Assembly (NCBI RefSeq): GCF_000719975.1
Contig: NZ_JOIJ01000032.1
Location: forward strand, 1 to 24,108
DNA: 24,108 bases
Direction of reading: 5' to 3'
Source of the DNA: Prauserella rugosa
Lineage (GTDB): Bacteria > Actinomycetota > Actinomycetes > Mycobacteriales > Pseudonocardiaceae
The position numbers and the translations under genes are program-made. The notes under the pieces were generated by a model. It was not told where the DNA came from. It did no database searches and saw nothing but the letters and a program-made list of their open reading frames with translations. Positions 7,608-14,214 of this stretch are shown piece after piece (the first letter of the stretch is position 1; each line of letters begins with the position of its first letter).

Positions 7608-8849
7608 ATGACTCGAACACTCAGTGACACCGACGCAGGTCCGGATACCGACGAGACCGAGAACGCCACCGATCCGGAACCGCCGACCGCCGCGGGTTCC
7701 GCCTCGACGGAGCAGGAAGCCGTCACGCTGCCGGCCCGGCCCCGGGTAGTTCCCGGGCTGGACGTCCTCCACCGGCGCGAGGGCGAGTTGCAGATCGGCC
7801 TCGATCCGCGGCACGCCGTCGTGCTGAACAAACTCTCGCCCATGCTCGTGGACCTCCTCCGCGGCCTCGACGGCAGTCGCAGCACGGGCACGCTCATGCA
7901 ACTCGCCGCCTCGGAACCGGGCCGTGCCACCGAGGGCGGAGGTGCCGAGCACCTGCGCAGACTCCTGACCGAACTGACGCGGCGCGGGCTGCTCGAGGAC
8001 ACCGACGCGCCCGCGCACACCCGCTCGGTGCGCTCCGACGAGCCGGCGCTGTGGTCGCTCACGTCGTCCCGTCAGCGGCGCACCACCGCGGCCCGATGGG
8101 CCCAGAGCACGGTGCTGCTCCAGGGTGGCGGGCGTCTGGCGGCCGCGCTCGCGCGCACACTCGCGACCGCGGGCGTCGGGCACATCGATGCCCAGGCCGA
8201 AGGCCGCGTCGGCCCGGAGGACCTGGGCTCGGGTTTCGTCGACGGCGACGTCGGGACCCCGCGCAGACAGGCCATCACCGAGCTCGTACGGCGGACGAAC
8301 TCGTCCACCAAAACCGGCAAGGTGCGCGGGAAGAACCGGCCGGATCTCGTCGTACTGGCCGACACCGTCGTGCCGGCGCCGGAAGTGGTCAACGACCTCA
8401 TGGCGCAGCGGCAACCACACCTGCTCGTGCGCGTGCGCGACGGCATCGGCATCGTCGGCCCGCTGGTTTATCCGGGACGCAGCGCCTGCCTCCGCTGCGC
8501 CGATCTGGAACGTACCGGGTTCGACGAGTGCTGGCCGCGGGTCGCGAGCCAGCTCGCAGGCCGCATCCCGCGAACGGATCTGTGCAGCGTGATCACCGCG
8601 GCCGGCATCGCGGGAGGACAGATCCTGCGCATGCTCGATCCCGACGACAGCATTCCGCCGGCGTGGAACAGCACGATCGAGGTCGACGCCTTCGGCGCCT
8701 CCCTGTACACGCGAAGGTGGGCACCGCAGGCGGCCTGCCCGTGCGGCGCCGCCGCGCACCTGGAACGCACAGCCGCGGCCGAGGCCGCCAAGGCAGCGGC
8801 GGCGGAGAAAGCGAAGGCGACCGCCAAGGCCGGGGCCGGCTCGTCCTGA
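7608..8849 (+). CDS. ThiF/E1-like protein, TOMM cyclodehydratase leader-binding type (Rv3196-like)
   Basis: About 413 aa. Residues 1-40 are acidic and disordered. Residues 45-150 form a winged-helix-like N-domain (VLNKLSPMLVDLLRGLDG, then LTELTRRGLLED). Residues 165-345 resemble an E1/ThiF Rossmann domain (VLLQGGGRLAAALARTLATAGVGHI), and a C-terminal Ala/Lys tail ends the protein. Four cysteines in two pairs, CLRC (294/297) and CPC (377/379), should bind zinc. The sequence around PGRSACLRCADLERT matches the partner half of azoline (TOMM) RiPP cyclodehydratases. No YcaO partner or precursor peptide is in the window, so a RiPP role is not established. It sits just upstream of the ABC1 kinase, as in mycobacteria. 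ATG 7608 is preceded by CACCCT after 6 nt; GTG 7602 is the alternative. Confidence 0.8.
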   Translation: MTRTLSDTDAGPDTDETENATDPEPPTAAGSASTEQEAVTLPARPRVVPGLDVLHRREGELQIGLDPRHAVVLNKLSPMLVDLLRGLDGSRSTGTLMQLAASEPGRATEGGGAEHLRRLLTELTRRGLLEDTDAPAHTRSVRSDEPALWSLTSSRQRRTTAARWAQSTVLLQGGGRLAAALARTLATAGVGHIDAQAEGRVGPEDLGSGFVDGDVGTPRRQAITELVRRTNSSTKTGKVRGKNRPDLVVLADTVVPAPEVVNDLMAQRQPHLLVRVRDGIGIVGPLVYPGRSACLRCADLERTGFDECWPRVASQLAGRIPRTDLCSVITAAGIAGGQILRMLDPDDSIPPAWNSTIEVDAFGASLYTRRWAPQAACPCGAAAHLERTAAAEAAKAAAAEKAKATAKAGAGSS

Positions 8850-8872
8850 CCATCACCGCGCCGTGACGGCCT

Positions 8873-8974
8873 GCGACCGTGCGCACGCAGCGACCGTGAA
8901 TGCACAGCGGTCGTGAGTACGCCCTGGTCGTGAACACGCCAGGGTCGTGAACTCACCGCGGTCGTGAGCTGACG
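8873..8974. repeat. Six tandem copies of an imperfect 17-bp repeat
   Basis: Units start at 8873, 8890, 8907, 8924, 8941 and 8958, each exactly 17 bp, with consensus near GCGGTCGTGAACACGCC. The core (G/A)(T/C)CGTGA is kept in all but the first, which has CGTGC. A degenerate seventh copy with a 16-bp period precedes them (CCGTGA at about 8861). The array fills the intergenic region between the ThiF-like and ABC1 kinase genes (8850-9144). All copies point the same way, so it is not a terminator, and units are directly adjacent without spacers, so it is not CRISPR. Confidence 0.85.
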
Positions 8975-9144
8975 GCGGCCACGCGGCCGCCCGGTCCCCA
9001 CCGGCTCGCCCCGTCCCCACCGGAGCCCGGCTGGTCGCCGCGTAGGTACGGGCCGGTCCCGTTCGGATCGTCACCGCCGTCCAGGCGCCGCCATCTGCCC
9101 CGTTCAACTCCACAAGCATTGATCGAGAAGGCAGAATCGCGGGT

Positions 9145-10665
9145 GTGACGGAATACCGCGGTGGCGACGAAGAGCTCGAACAGCCGGACACGACGACCGG
9201 CCGCGCCCAGGCCGATCGGAACGGCAGCCACAGCGTCGGCGACAGCGCCCAGAACAACACCGCCCAGAACGACACCGCCCAGAGCAGCACCACCCAAACC
9301 AGCACCACTCAGAGCAGCAACGACGACAACGCAGACCTCAGCGCGGACGATGAGGGCACGGCGCTGCCCCGCCGCACCATGGCCAGGACGGCGAAGCTCG
9401 CCAGCCTGCCGCTGGGTATGGCCGGGCGCGCGGTCGGCGGCTGGGGCCGCAGGCTGACCGGCCAGAGCGCCGACGAGGTCAACGCGAACCTGTCCGCGAA
9501 GGCCGCCGAACAGCTCTTCGAGGTGCTTGGCACGCTCAAGGGCGGAGCCATGAAGTTCGGCCAGGCGCTGAGCGTGTTCGAGGCCGCCATCCCCGACGAT
9601 CTCGCCGAGCCGTACCGCGACGCACTCACCCGCTTGCAGGCCGCCGCTCCTCCGATGCCCGCGCGGCAGACCCATCGCGTGCTCACCGAGCAGCTGGGCC
9701 GGTCGTGGCGGCAGCGGTTCGCCTCCTTCGACGACGACCCGACCGCATCGGCCAGCATCGGTCAGGTCCATCGCGGGGTGTGGCACGACGGGCGCGAAGT
9801 CGCCGTCAAGGTGCAGTACCCCGGTGCCGACGACGCGCTGCGGGGCGATCTCCGGCAACTCCAGCGGTTCAGCAGGCTGTTCCAGAGCCTCGTGCCCGGC
9901 ACCGACGTCAAACCCCTGCTCAACGAACTCGCCGAGCGGATGGACGAGGAACTCGACTACCGCAGGGAGGCCGACAACCAGCGTGCCTTCGCCAAGGCCT
10001 TCGCGGGCGACGAACGCGTGCTCGTGCCCAGAGTCGTGGCGAGCGCACCCAAGGTCGTCGTGAGCGAATGGGTCACCGGCACGCCGTACTCGGAGATCAT
10101 CCGGTCCGGCACGAAACAGCAGCGGGACGACGCAGGCAGGCTCCTGTCCGAATTCCACTACTCCTCGCCCGCCCGCGCGCACCTACTGCACTCGGACCCG
10201 CACCCGGGCAACTTCATGCTGCGGGAGGACGGCCGCGTCTGTGTGATCGACTTCGGTGCGGTCGCACGGCTGCCCCATGGCGCACCGCCCGCCCTGGGAA
10301 GGATCATGCGACTGGCTCTGGACGGGCGTTCCCAGGAGCTCTACGACGTGCTGCGCGCCGAGGGGTTCGTCCGACCGGACACCGAGATCGATCCGGATGA
10401 CGTATACGCATACCTCCAACCCATCGTGGCGCCCCTCGAACAGGAGCGGTTCCATTTCACTCGGCAGTGGGCCCAGGAGCAGGCGCTGCGCATGGGCGAC
10501 CTGCGCAGCCAGGATTTCCGCACCGGACGGTCCCTCAACCTGCCGCCGCACTGGCTGTTGATCCACCGCGTGACCGCAGGCGCGATCGGCATTCTGTGTC
10601 AATTGGACGCGGAACTTCCGCTGCGTTCGATTGTGCAGCGGTGGCAACCGGGATTCGACGACTGA
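9145..10665 (+). CDS. ABC1/UbiB-family atypical kinase (Rv3197-like)
   Basis: 506 aa. It carries all ABC1 (AarF/UbiB/ADCK) signatures: the KxGQ motif MKFGQALS (137-142), the Ala/Ser-rich nucleotide loop ASASIGQVHRG (201-211), the lysine in VAVKVQYPG (222), EELDYRREADNQ (268-279), the catalytic loop LLHSDPHPGNF (347-357) and DFGA (369-372). It is therefore predicted to bind ATP. UbiB relatives act in isoprenoid quinone biology, and the mycobacterial homologue has been linked to macrolide tolerance, which fits a whiB7 neighbourhood (knowledge plus inference). There is no transmembrane segment. The first ~75 residues are a Gln/Asn/Thr/Ser-rich disordered tail containing five pentapeptide repeats. 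GTG 9145 has CAGAAT ending 7 nt upstream (weak leaderless -10) and no good Shine-Dalgarno. Confidence 0.92.
   Translation: MTEYRGGDEELEQPDTTTGRAQADRNGSHSVGDSAQNNTAQNDTAQSSTTQTSTTQSSNDDNADLSADDEGTALPRRTMARTAKLASLPLGMAGRAVGGWGRRLTGQSADEVNANLSAKAAEQLFEVLGTLKGGAMKFGQALSVFEAAIPDDLAEPYRDALTRLQAAAPPMPARQTHRVLTEQLGRSWRQRFASFDDDPTASASIGQVHRGVWHDGREVAVKVQYPGADDALRGDLRQLQRFSRLFQSLVPGTDVKPLLNELAERMDEELDYRREADNQRAFAKAFAGDERVLVPRVVASAPKVVVSEWVTGTPYSEIIRSGTKQQRDDAGRLLSEFHYSSPARAHLLHSDPHPGNFMLREDGRVCVIDFGAVARLPHGAPPALGRIMRLALDGRSQELYDVLRAEGFVRPDTEIDPDDVYAYLQPIVAPLEQERFHFTRQWAQEQALRMGDLRSQDFRTGRSLNLPPHWLLIHRVTAGAIGILCQLDAELPLRSIVQRWQPGFDD
9247..9321 (+). repeat. Five in-frame 15-bp repeats encoding [A/T]Q[N/S/T]xx pentapeptides
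   Basis: Five consecutive 15-bp units within the ABC1 gene encode AQNNT, AQNDT, AQSST, TQTST and TQSSN (residues 35-59). Their similarity at DNA level (GCCCAGAACAACACC type) suggests slippage-driven expansion in the disordered N-terminus. Confidence 0.85.
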
Positions 10666-10683
10666 ACGGCGCGAGGCCCTCAG

Positions 10684-10744
10684 TTATCCACAGTTTTCGC
10701 GGAAACGGAGAGAATTCACCGTTCGCGGCCTCCACTTATCCACA
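10684..10744 (+). promoter_or_regulatory. Two perfect DnaA boxes in direct orientation
   Basis: TTATCCACA occurs at 10684-10692 and again at 10736-10744, both on the plus strand and exactly 52 bp apart (about five helical turns). The similarity extends 3' into (G)TTTTCG in both copies. They lie between the ABC1 stop (10665) and the next start (10795). The 9-mer equals the classical DnaA-box consensus. No oriC gene context (dnaA, dnaN) is present, so a titration or regulatory site is the more likely reading. Confidence 0.65.
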
Positions 10745-10794
10745 TTTTCGTCAACCTCTCCCTCTCCAGCCGCCCACTCGACACGCTCGAGGGC

Positions 10795-11730
10795 ATGACT
10801 GCTCTCGCTGACGCGGCACGACTGACCCCTGCCGCCACCGACAAGGTCCTCACCTGTGCCGAACTGCGCGCACAGGGCATCTCCGACGGAAAGATCAACC
10901 GGCGCTGCAGGCCGGACGGCCCCTGGCGGCGGCTTCTGCCGGGCGTGGTGCTGCTCGCCCCGAGCGTGCCGACCCGCAGGCAGATGCTGCGCGCACTCGT
11001 GCTGTATCTCGGGGCCGGCGCCGTCGTCACGGGCGTGGACGCGCTCGGCGCGCACGGGCTCGAACTGGCCCGACCACCTGCGATCCACATGCTCGTGTCG
11101 CCGAGCAGACGCATGCTCTCCCCGACCTTCGCCCTGCTCGAACGTACGTCCAGGCTCCCCGACCCCGTGCTCGTCGACGGGATCCCGTTCGCACCGGCCA
11201 CCCGTGCCGCGCTCGATGCCGCACGCAGGGAGAAGGAGGTGGCCCGGCTCCGCGACCTGCTGTCCCTTCCCGTCTACTACGGCTTGAGTACGTGCGCCGA
11301 ACTGCGCCGCGAACTCGACGCGGGCAACCAGCGCGGATCAGCAGCGGTCCGCACCGAGTTGAAGGCGATCGAACGCGACCGCGACACCTACGTCCACGGA
11401 TGGGCACGCACGCTGCTGCGGCAGGGACCGCTACCACCACCGCGCTGGGACGTGACCGTGTGCGACCGCCGCGGCAGGGCGATCGGCACCGTCGACGCGT
11501 GGTGGGACGAGGTCGGCCTCGGCTGGCAGTTCCATCCTCCGGGCGGCGCGCATCTCGGCCACCTCGCGTTGAGTGCCGCCGGAGTCGTCGTGGTGCGTAC
11601 CGAACCCGATGCCCTGCGCACGGATCGTTCGCGAGTACTGGCCGAACTGGTCAGGGCTTTCGAACTGGCGGCACGGTGTGAACGGCCCCCGGTGCAGTGC
11701 ATCGACGCGGCGTGGGAGTCGGCCGGGTGA
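10795..11730 (+). CDS. AbiEi-antitoxin-like / DUF559-related hypothetical protein
   Basis: 311 aa. The layout resembles the large actinobacterial family annotated as AbiEi antitoxin-domain or DUF559 proteins. An N-terminal winged-helix part (LTCAELRAQGISDGKINRR, then WRRLLPGVVLL) is followed by a middle region (AVVTGVDALGAHGL, IHMLVSPSRR, ATRAALDAAR). The C-terminus contains GTVDAWWDEVGLGWQF, matching the DAWW strand of the family's nuclease-like fold, but the expected acidic/His catalytic residues after it are replaced (HPPGGAH). Nuclease activity is therefore doubtful. No AbiEii toxin gene is adjacent. ATG 10795 has CACGCT ending 7 nt upstream, and the two DnaA boxes lie further upstream. 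It converges on the zinc-ribbon gene with 5 bp between stops. Confidence 0.7.
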   Translation: MTALADAARLTPAATDKVLTCAELRAQGISDGKINRRCRPDGPWRRLLPGVVLLAPSVPTRRQMLRALVLYLGAGAVVTGVDALGAHGLELARPPAIHMLVSPSRRMLSPTFALLERTSRLPDPVLVDGIPFAPATRAALDAARREKEVARLRDLLSLPVYYGLSTCAELRRELDAGNQRGSAAVRTELKAIERDRDTYVHGWARTLLRQGPLPPPRWDVTVCDRRGRAIGTVDAWWDEVGLGWQFHPPGGAHLGHLALSAAGVVVVRTEPDALRTDRSRVLAELVRAFELAARCERPPVQCIDAAWESAG

Positions 11731-11735
11731 GGCGT

Positions 11736-11936
11736 TCACCAGTACTCGGCGGGAAGCTTGCCCTCGATGGCGCGGACGTGCTCCCGCACGCAGGCCGGGC
11801 ACACCCAGCGGGTGCCACGGCCCTCGGCACCGGACACGTCGGCGGCGGTCTCGGGCATCCACCCGCTCGCAACGGCGACCGTCTCCGTCGGCCCCCGATC
11901 ACCGCACCAGTGGCAGCGCACCGCCTCGCCGGTCAT
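11736..11936 (-). CDS. Small zinc-ribbon-like protein, 66 aa
   Basis: 66 aa with two CxxC pairs, CHWCG near the N-terminus and CPACVREHVR near the C-terminus, spaced as in a four-cysteine zinc ribbon. The middle (GWMPETAADVSG) is variable in character, and the end (IEGKLPAEYW) is probably helical. The ATG overlaps the TGA of the upstream methyltransferase in an ATGA, so translation is probably coupled and the two form one operon. Function is unknown. A long in-frame extension upstream to 12959 is only antisense reading of the methyltransferase gene and was discarded. Confidence 0.8.
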   Translation of the reverse strand: MTGEAVRCHWCGDRGPTETVAVASGWMPETAADVSGAEGRGTRWVCPACVREHVRAIEGKLPAEYW

Positions 11937-12820
11937 GGCCGCGTCCCCGCGTGCACGGTCCGTGTGCTCAACAGGTACAGGTCGTCCCGGTGCCCGAGGT
12001 GTTCGCGATCCTGCGGATCGAGCAGCCGCTGCACGGTCTCCCGATCCTCGTCGCCGAGCCGGTCCTCGACCATGCCGGCGAGCCCGTCGAGGTGGTCGAG
12101 GACGAACTCGCGGACCGCCGGTCCGCCGGGCGCTGGATAGTCGACGACGTAGCTGAATGAGCTCACGTGCTCCAGCCCCGCGCGGCCGAGTGCGACGTTC
12201 CAGCCGTGTCCCATGCGGCGTGCATCGGGCATGTCCGCGCGCATGTCCTCGAACCAGGCATCGCGGTGGGCGAGCAGGCGAAGCTCGAGTCCGGGCCTGC
12301 CGAGGCCGAGGTCCCACGGCAGACACCGCATGCCGAGACCACCTTCGGCGACGGCGAGCACCCCTCCGGGATTCAGCGCCGCGACGAGGCGATCGACGGC
12401 CAGCTGTTGATCGGGCAGGTGGTGCACCACGGCCGAGGCCCACACCAGATCCGCACCGGGAACCGCGTCCGCGAGCGGCTGCGTGCCCGCGTCGGCCACC
12501 ACCTCGTGCACCGTGACGTGGTCGCCGCCCGCGCCTCGGGCCTGCTGTGCGGCGGCGGCGAGCAACTCGTCGACGGCGTCGACGAGCACCACCGTCCCAC
12601 CACCGCGGGTGCGCAGCGCCTCGGCGAGCGCGGCGCTCATCCCGCCCGAACCGGACCCGACATCCACCACCGTGGCTCCGGAAGGGAGGTCTGCGACCAG
12701 TTTCGACGCCACGTCGGCGAGCGCGGAACGTTCGAGCTCGTCGAGCCTGCGCATCCCGGCGAGTCGGGCGGCCCAGTCGACATCGTCGTGCGTGTGTGCG
12801 GACACCCCGCCATTCAACAT
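11933..12820 (-). CDS. Class I SAM-dependent methyltransferase
   Basis: About 295 aa. Motif I is VVDVGSGSGG (51-60), followed by the acidic end of strand 2 (VVLVDAVDELL), the motif II/post-II region ADLVWASAVVHHLPD, and LNPGGVLAVAEGG. These are a complete SAM-binding Rossmann core. The C-terminal half (ELRLLAHRDAWFEDMRADMP) is the substrate-side domain. The substrate (small molecule or protein) cannot be told. ATG 12820 is chosen because the codons just upstream of it in frame include GTC rather than a start; GTG 12805 is an alternative and the far GTG 12898 is unlikely. It is coupled to the downstream zinc-ribbon gene by an ATGA overlap. Confidence 0.85.
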   Translation of the reverse strand: MLNGGVSAHTHDDVDWAARLAGMRRLDELERSALADVASKLVADLPSGATVVDVGSGSGGMSAALAEALRTRGGGTVVLVDAVDELLAAAAQQARGAGGDHVTVHEVVADAGTQPLADAVPGADLVWASAVVHHLPDQQLAVDRLVAALNPGGVLAVAEGGLGMRCLPWDLGLGRPGLELRLLAHRDAWFEDMRADMPDARRMGHGWNVALGRAGLEHVSSFSYVVDYPAPGGPAVREFVLDHLDGLAGMVEDRLGDEDRETVQRLLDPQDREHLGHRDDLYLLSTRTVHAGTRP

Positions 12821-12856
12821 CGATTCCGTGACGCTCGCGAGTGTGCGGCGACGGCC

Positions 12857-12886
12857 CACGACAGCACAGGACAGCACACGACAGCC
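12857..12886. repeat. Three tandem 10-bp repeats upstream of the methyltransferase
   Basis: Units CACGACAGCA, CAGGACAGCA and CACGACAGCC follow each other directly, 37-66 bp upstream of ATG 12820. The 10-bp period equals about one helical turn, so a bound regulator is conceivable. No promoter motif was recognised nearby. Confidence 0.55.
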
Positions 12887-12923
12887 GCCGAGGGTCACGG
12901 CCGACGACCGGTGGAGTCGAAAG

Positions 12924-12976
12924 CGGCGGGCTCAACGACGGTGGCCTGCCCTCCGGCATCGTCGTTGAGCCCGCCG
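12924..12976 (-). terminator. 17-bp hairpin terminator after the 50-aa gene
   Basis: Bases 12924-12940 are the perfect reverse complement of 12960-12976, with a 19-nt centre. It begins 28 nt after the stop of the small basic protein and ends in CTTTCG on the minus strand. It would terminate the whiB7-small protein transcript before the methyltransferase gene. Confidence 0.65.
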
Positions 12977-13004
12977 GGCGGAATCGGTTCCCGAGCGGGT
13001 GCGG

Positions 13005-13157
13005 TCAGCGCTGGTAATACGCCGAACGGCGCGCCGCCCATCGGGCGATCCGGTTCCATCGGCGTGCGGCCAGCGCACGCCGATGATCCCGTCTGCCCTC
13101 GGTGAACCGGCGTAGTTCACGTATTCGGTCTCGGGCCATTTCTTCGTGAAGCAACAT
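13005..13157 (-). CDS. Small basic protein, 50 aa, downstream of whiB7
   Basis: 50 aa, extremely Arg-rich (about one residue in three), probably helical (MLLHEEMARDRIRELRRFTE, ending AARRSAYYQR). There are no cysteines or membrane segments. Real-gene evidence is a Shine-Dalgarno (GGAG, 9 nt before ATG 13157), the following terminator, and resemblance to short Arg-rich proteins of similar layout common in actinobacteria. It lies 188 bp downstream of whiB7 on the same strand, so it may be co-transcribed and share its antibiotic-responsive control (inference). A weak 5-bp GC hairpin (13305-13317) lies between. Function is unknown; nucleic acid or ribosome binding is only suggested by charge. Confidence 0.65.
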   Translation of the reverse strand: MLLHEEMARDRIRELRRFTEGRRDHRRALAARRWNRIARWAARRSAYYQR

Positions 13158-13345
13158 GAGGGAGGTCTCCGTGTTCGTGTGAATCCTGTTCGGACGGATC
13201 GATGTGGATCTGTGCGGCGTACCCGCTACGGCCGCGTCTCGGGATCGGACGCGCCCGTGTCGAGCTCGCGAACGGTGTGGTCCCTGTCGACCGTGTGGGC
13301 ACGGCCCCGAGCCGGGGACGGGCAGGACGGCGTGACCTCGGACGG

Positions 13346-13705
13346 TCATGCCGCGCTCCACTCCCGCGACTCGGGCACCGGGTGCTTGCGAGGCCGGCCG
13401 CGCGGCCGCTTGCGGGCGACCACGACGCCGCGTTCGAAGATCTCGCCGCCCCACACGCCCCACGGTTCGCCGCGGGCGAGGGCGCCGGCCAGGCAGGCCG
13501 AGCGCACCGGGCAGTCCCCACAGAGGACCTTCGCGCGCTCCAGGTCCGCGGGCTTCTCGGCGAACCACAGGTCCGCGTCGCCCACCTGACAGGGCAGGTC
13601 GAGATCGGTCGACGATCCGGAGTCGATCAGTTCGGCGACCCCGGTCGTCCCGGCCAACAGGGCGGAAAACGCCTCCTCTGACGCGGAGACGGTGGCCGTT
13701 GGCAT
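13346..13705 (-). CDS. whiB7: WhiB7 transcriptional regulator with AT-hook
   Basis: 119 aa. Four iron-sulfur cysteines, C39-X22-C62-X2-C65-X5-C71, are followed by the WhiB turn in the WhiB7-specific form EPWGVWGGEIF (80-90). A C-terminal AT-hook, RGRPRK (102-107), distinguishes WhiB7 from other Wbl proteins. In the family, WhiB7 binds the primary sigma factor and AT-rich DNA just upstream of the -35, activating intrinsic antibiotic resistance genes and itself. ATG 13705 has AGGAGA about 7 nt upstream. Position between the ABC1 region and uvrD2 is as I recall it for mycobacteria. The gene lies behind a long leader with an upstream ORF and attenuator. No known resistance target genes are recognised in the window. 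Confidence 0.95.
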   Translation of the reverse strand: MPTATVSASEEAFSALLAGTTGVAELIDSGSSTDLDLPCQVGDADLWFAEKPADLERAKVLCGDCPVRSACLAGALARGEPWGVWGGEIFERGVVVARKRPRGRPRKHPVPESREWSAA

Positions 13706-13769
13706 GTCGGCTCTCCTTCGATGACGAGTGTGTGCGGATTGATCGGCGGATCCACAAACCCTCGAACAG

Positions 13770-13810
13770 CACGAAGGCCGCGGATCCGGAGTGCGGTTCC
13801 GCGGCCTTCG
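13770..13810 (-). terminator. Attenuator hairpin in the whiB7 leader
   Basis: Bases 13772-13784 are the perfect reverse complement of 13798-13810 (13 bp, mostly G-C), with a 13-nt loop, followed on the minus strand by TGCTGTT. It lies 12 nt after the upstream ORF's stop and about 65 nt before the whiB7 ATG, so it would terminate transcription before whiB7 unless prevented. A candidate competing pairing joins 13845-13852 (CCTGAGAG) to 13805-13814 (CTCTCGAAGG, with a 2-nt bulge) and would take up part of the 5' arm. That pairing is an inference. Confidence 0.75.
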
Positions 13811-13822
13811 AGAGCCAGATGC

Positions 13823-14146
13823 CTAGGCGATGGCTAGGCGGTGTCTCTCAGGAGAGCACAACGGAACCCTGGACTTGCCCTGGAGTCGGCGCAGCTGGAC
13901 GTACGGCGGACGAATCGTCGAGTCGCCCGTCGAAACGTCGACGCGCACCTCGGCACCGGCCGGCGTCCCGGCCACGGCCGGGATACGGGTCGGAGCCCCC
14001 ACGCGCGCGACGCGCGCGCCGAGGTGACGCTCGTTCAGGGACACAGCCGTACGCCGACGGTCGCGGTGGACCGCATCGGCGGTACGGAGTCCAGCGCAGG
14101 CACGCAGACCGGAGATGTCGGCGATACCGATGTTCACGAACTTCAC
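13823..14146 (-). CDS. Upstream ORF (leader peptide) of whiB7, 107 aa
   Basis: GTG 14146 follows AGGAGG with 8-nt spacing, among the best Shine-Dalgarnos in the window, and opens a 107-codon ORF starting VKFVNIGIADISGL and ending PERHRLAIA with TAG. The product is rich in Arg and Ala, has no recognisable domain, and looks unlike a folded enzyme. It starts about 60 nt after the predicted transcription start and ends 12 nt before the attenuator stem, so a ribosome finishing or stalling on it would touch the terminator. In known whiB7/wblC genes a translated upstream ORF senses translation inhibitors. I infer the same here; the peptide itself may have no function. Length exceeds what I would expect of a classical leader peptide. 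Confidence 0.65.
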   Translation of the reverse strand: MKFVNIGIADISGLRACAGLRTADAVHRDRRRTAVSLNERHLGARVARVGAPTRIPAVAGTPAGAEVRVDVSTGDSTIRPPYVQLRRLQGKSRVPLCSPERHRLAIA

Positions 14147-14214
14147 TGCCGACACCTCCTCTCGATACGGGCAGCCGTCGCCGGGACAGCCGCGCTCTTT
14201 GACCTGGTCACTGC

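Noticed and set aside
8873..8974. CRISPR array
   Set aside because: Repeats are only 17 bp, imperfect and directly adjacent, with no spacers and no cas genes.
10684..10744. Chromosomal replication origin
   Set aside because: Two boxes without dnaA, dnaN, an AT-rich unwinding region or a large box cluster do not make an actinobacterial oriC.
12937..12959. Long frame upstream of the zinc-ribbon ORF continuing to 12959
   Set aside because: It reads through the methyltransferase gene in another frame. The ATGA overlap defines the real start at 11936.
13305..13317. Terminator directly after whiB7
   Set aside because: Only a 5-bp stem with a 3-nt loop. It is too weak to call and would contradict possible co-transcription with the 50-aa gene.
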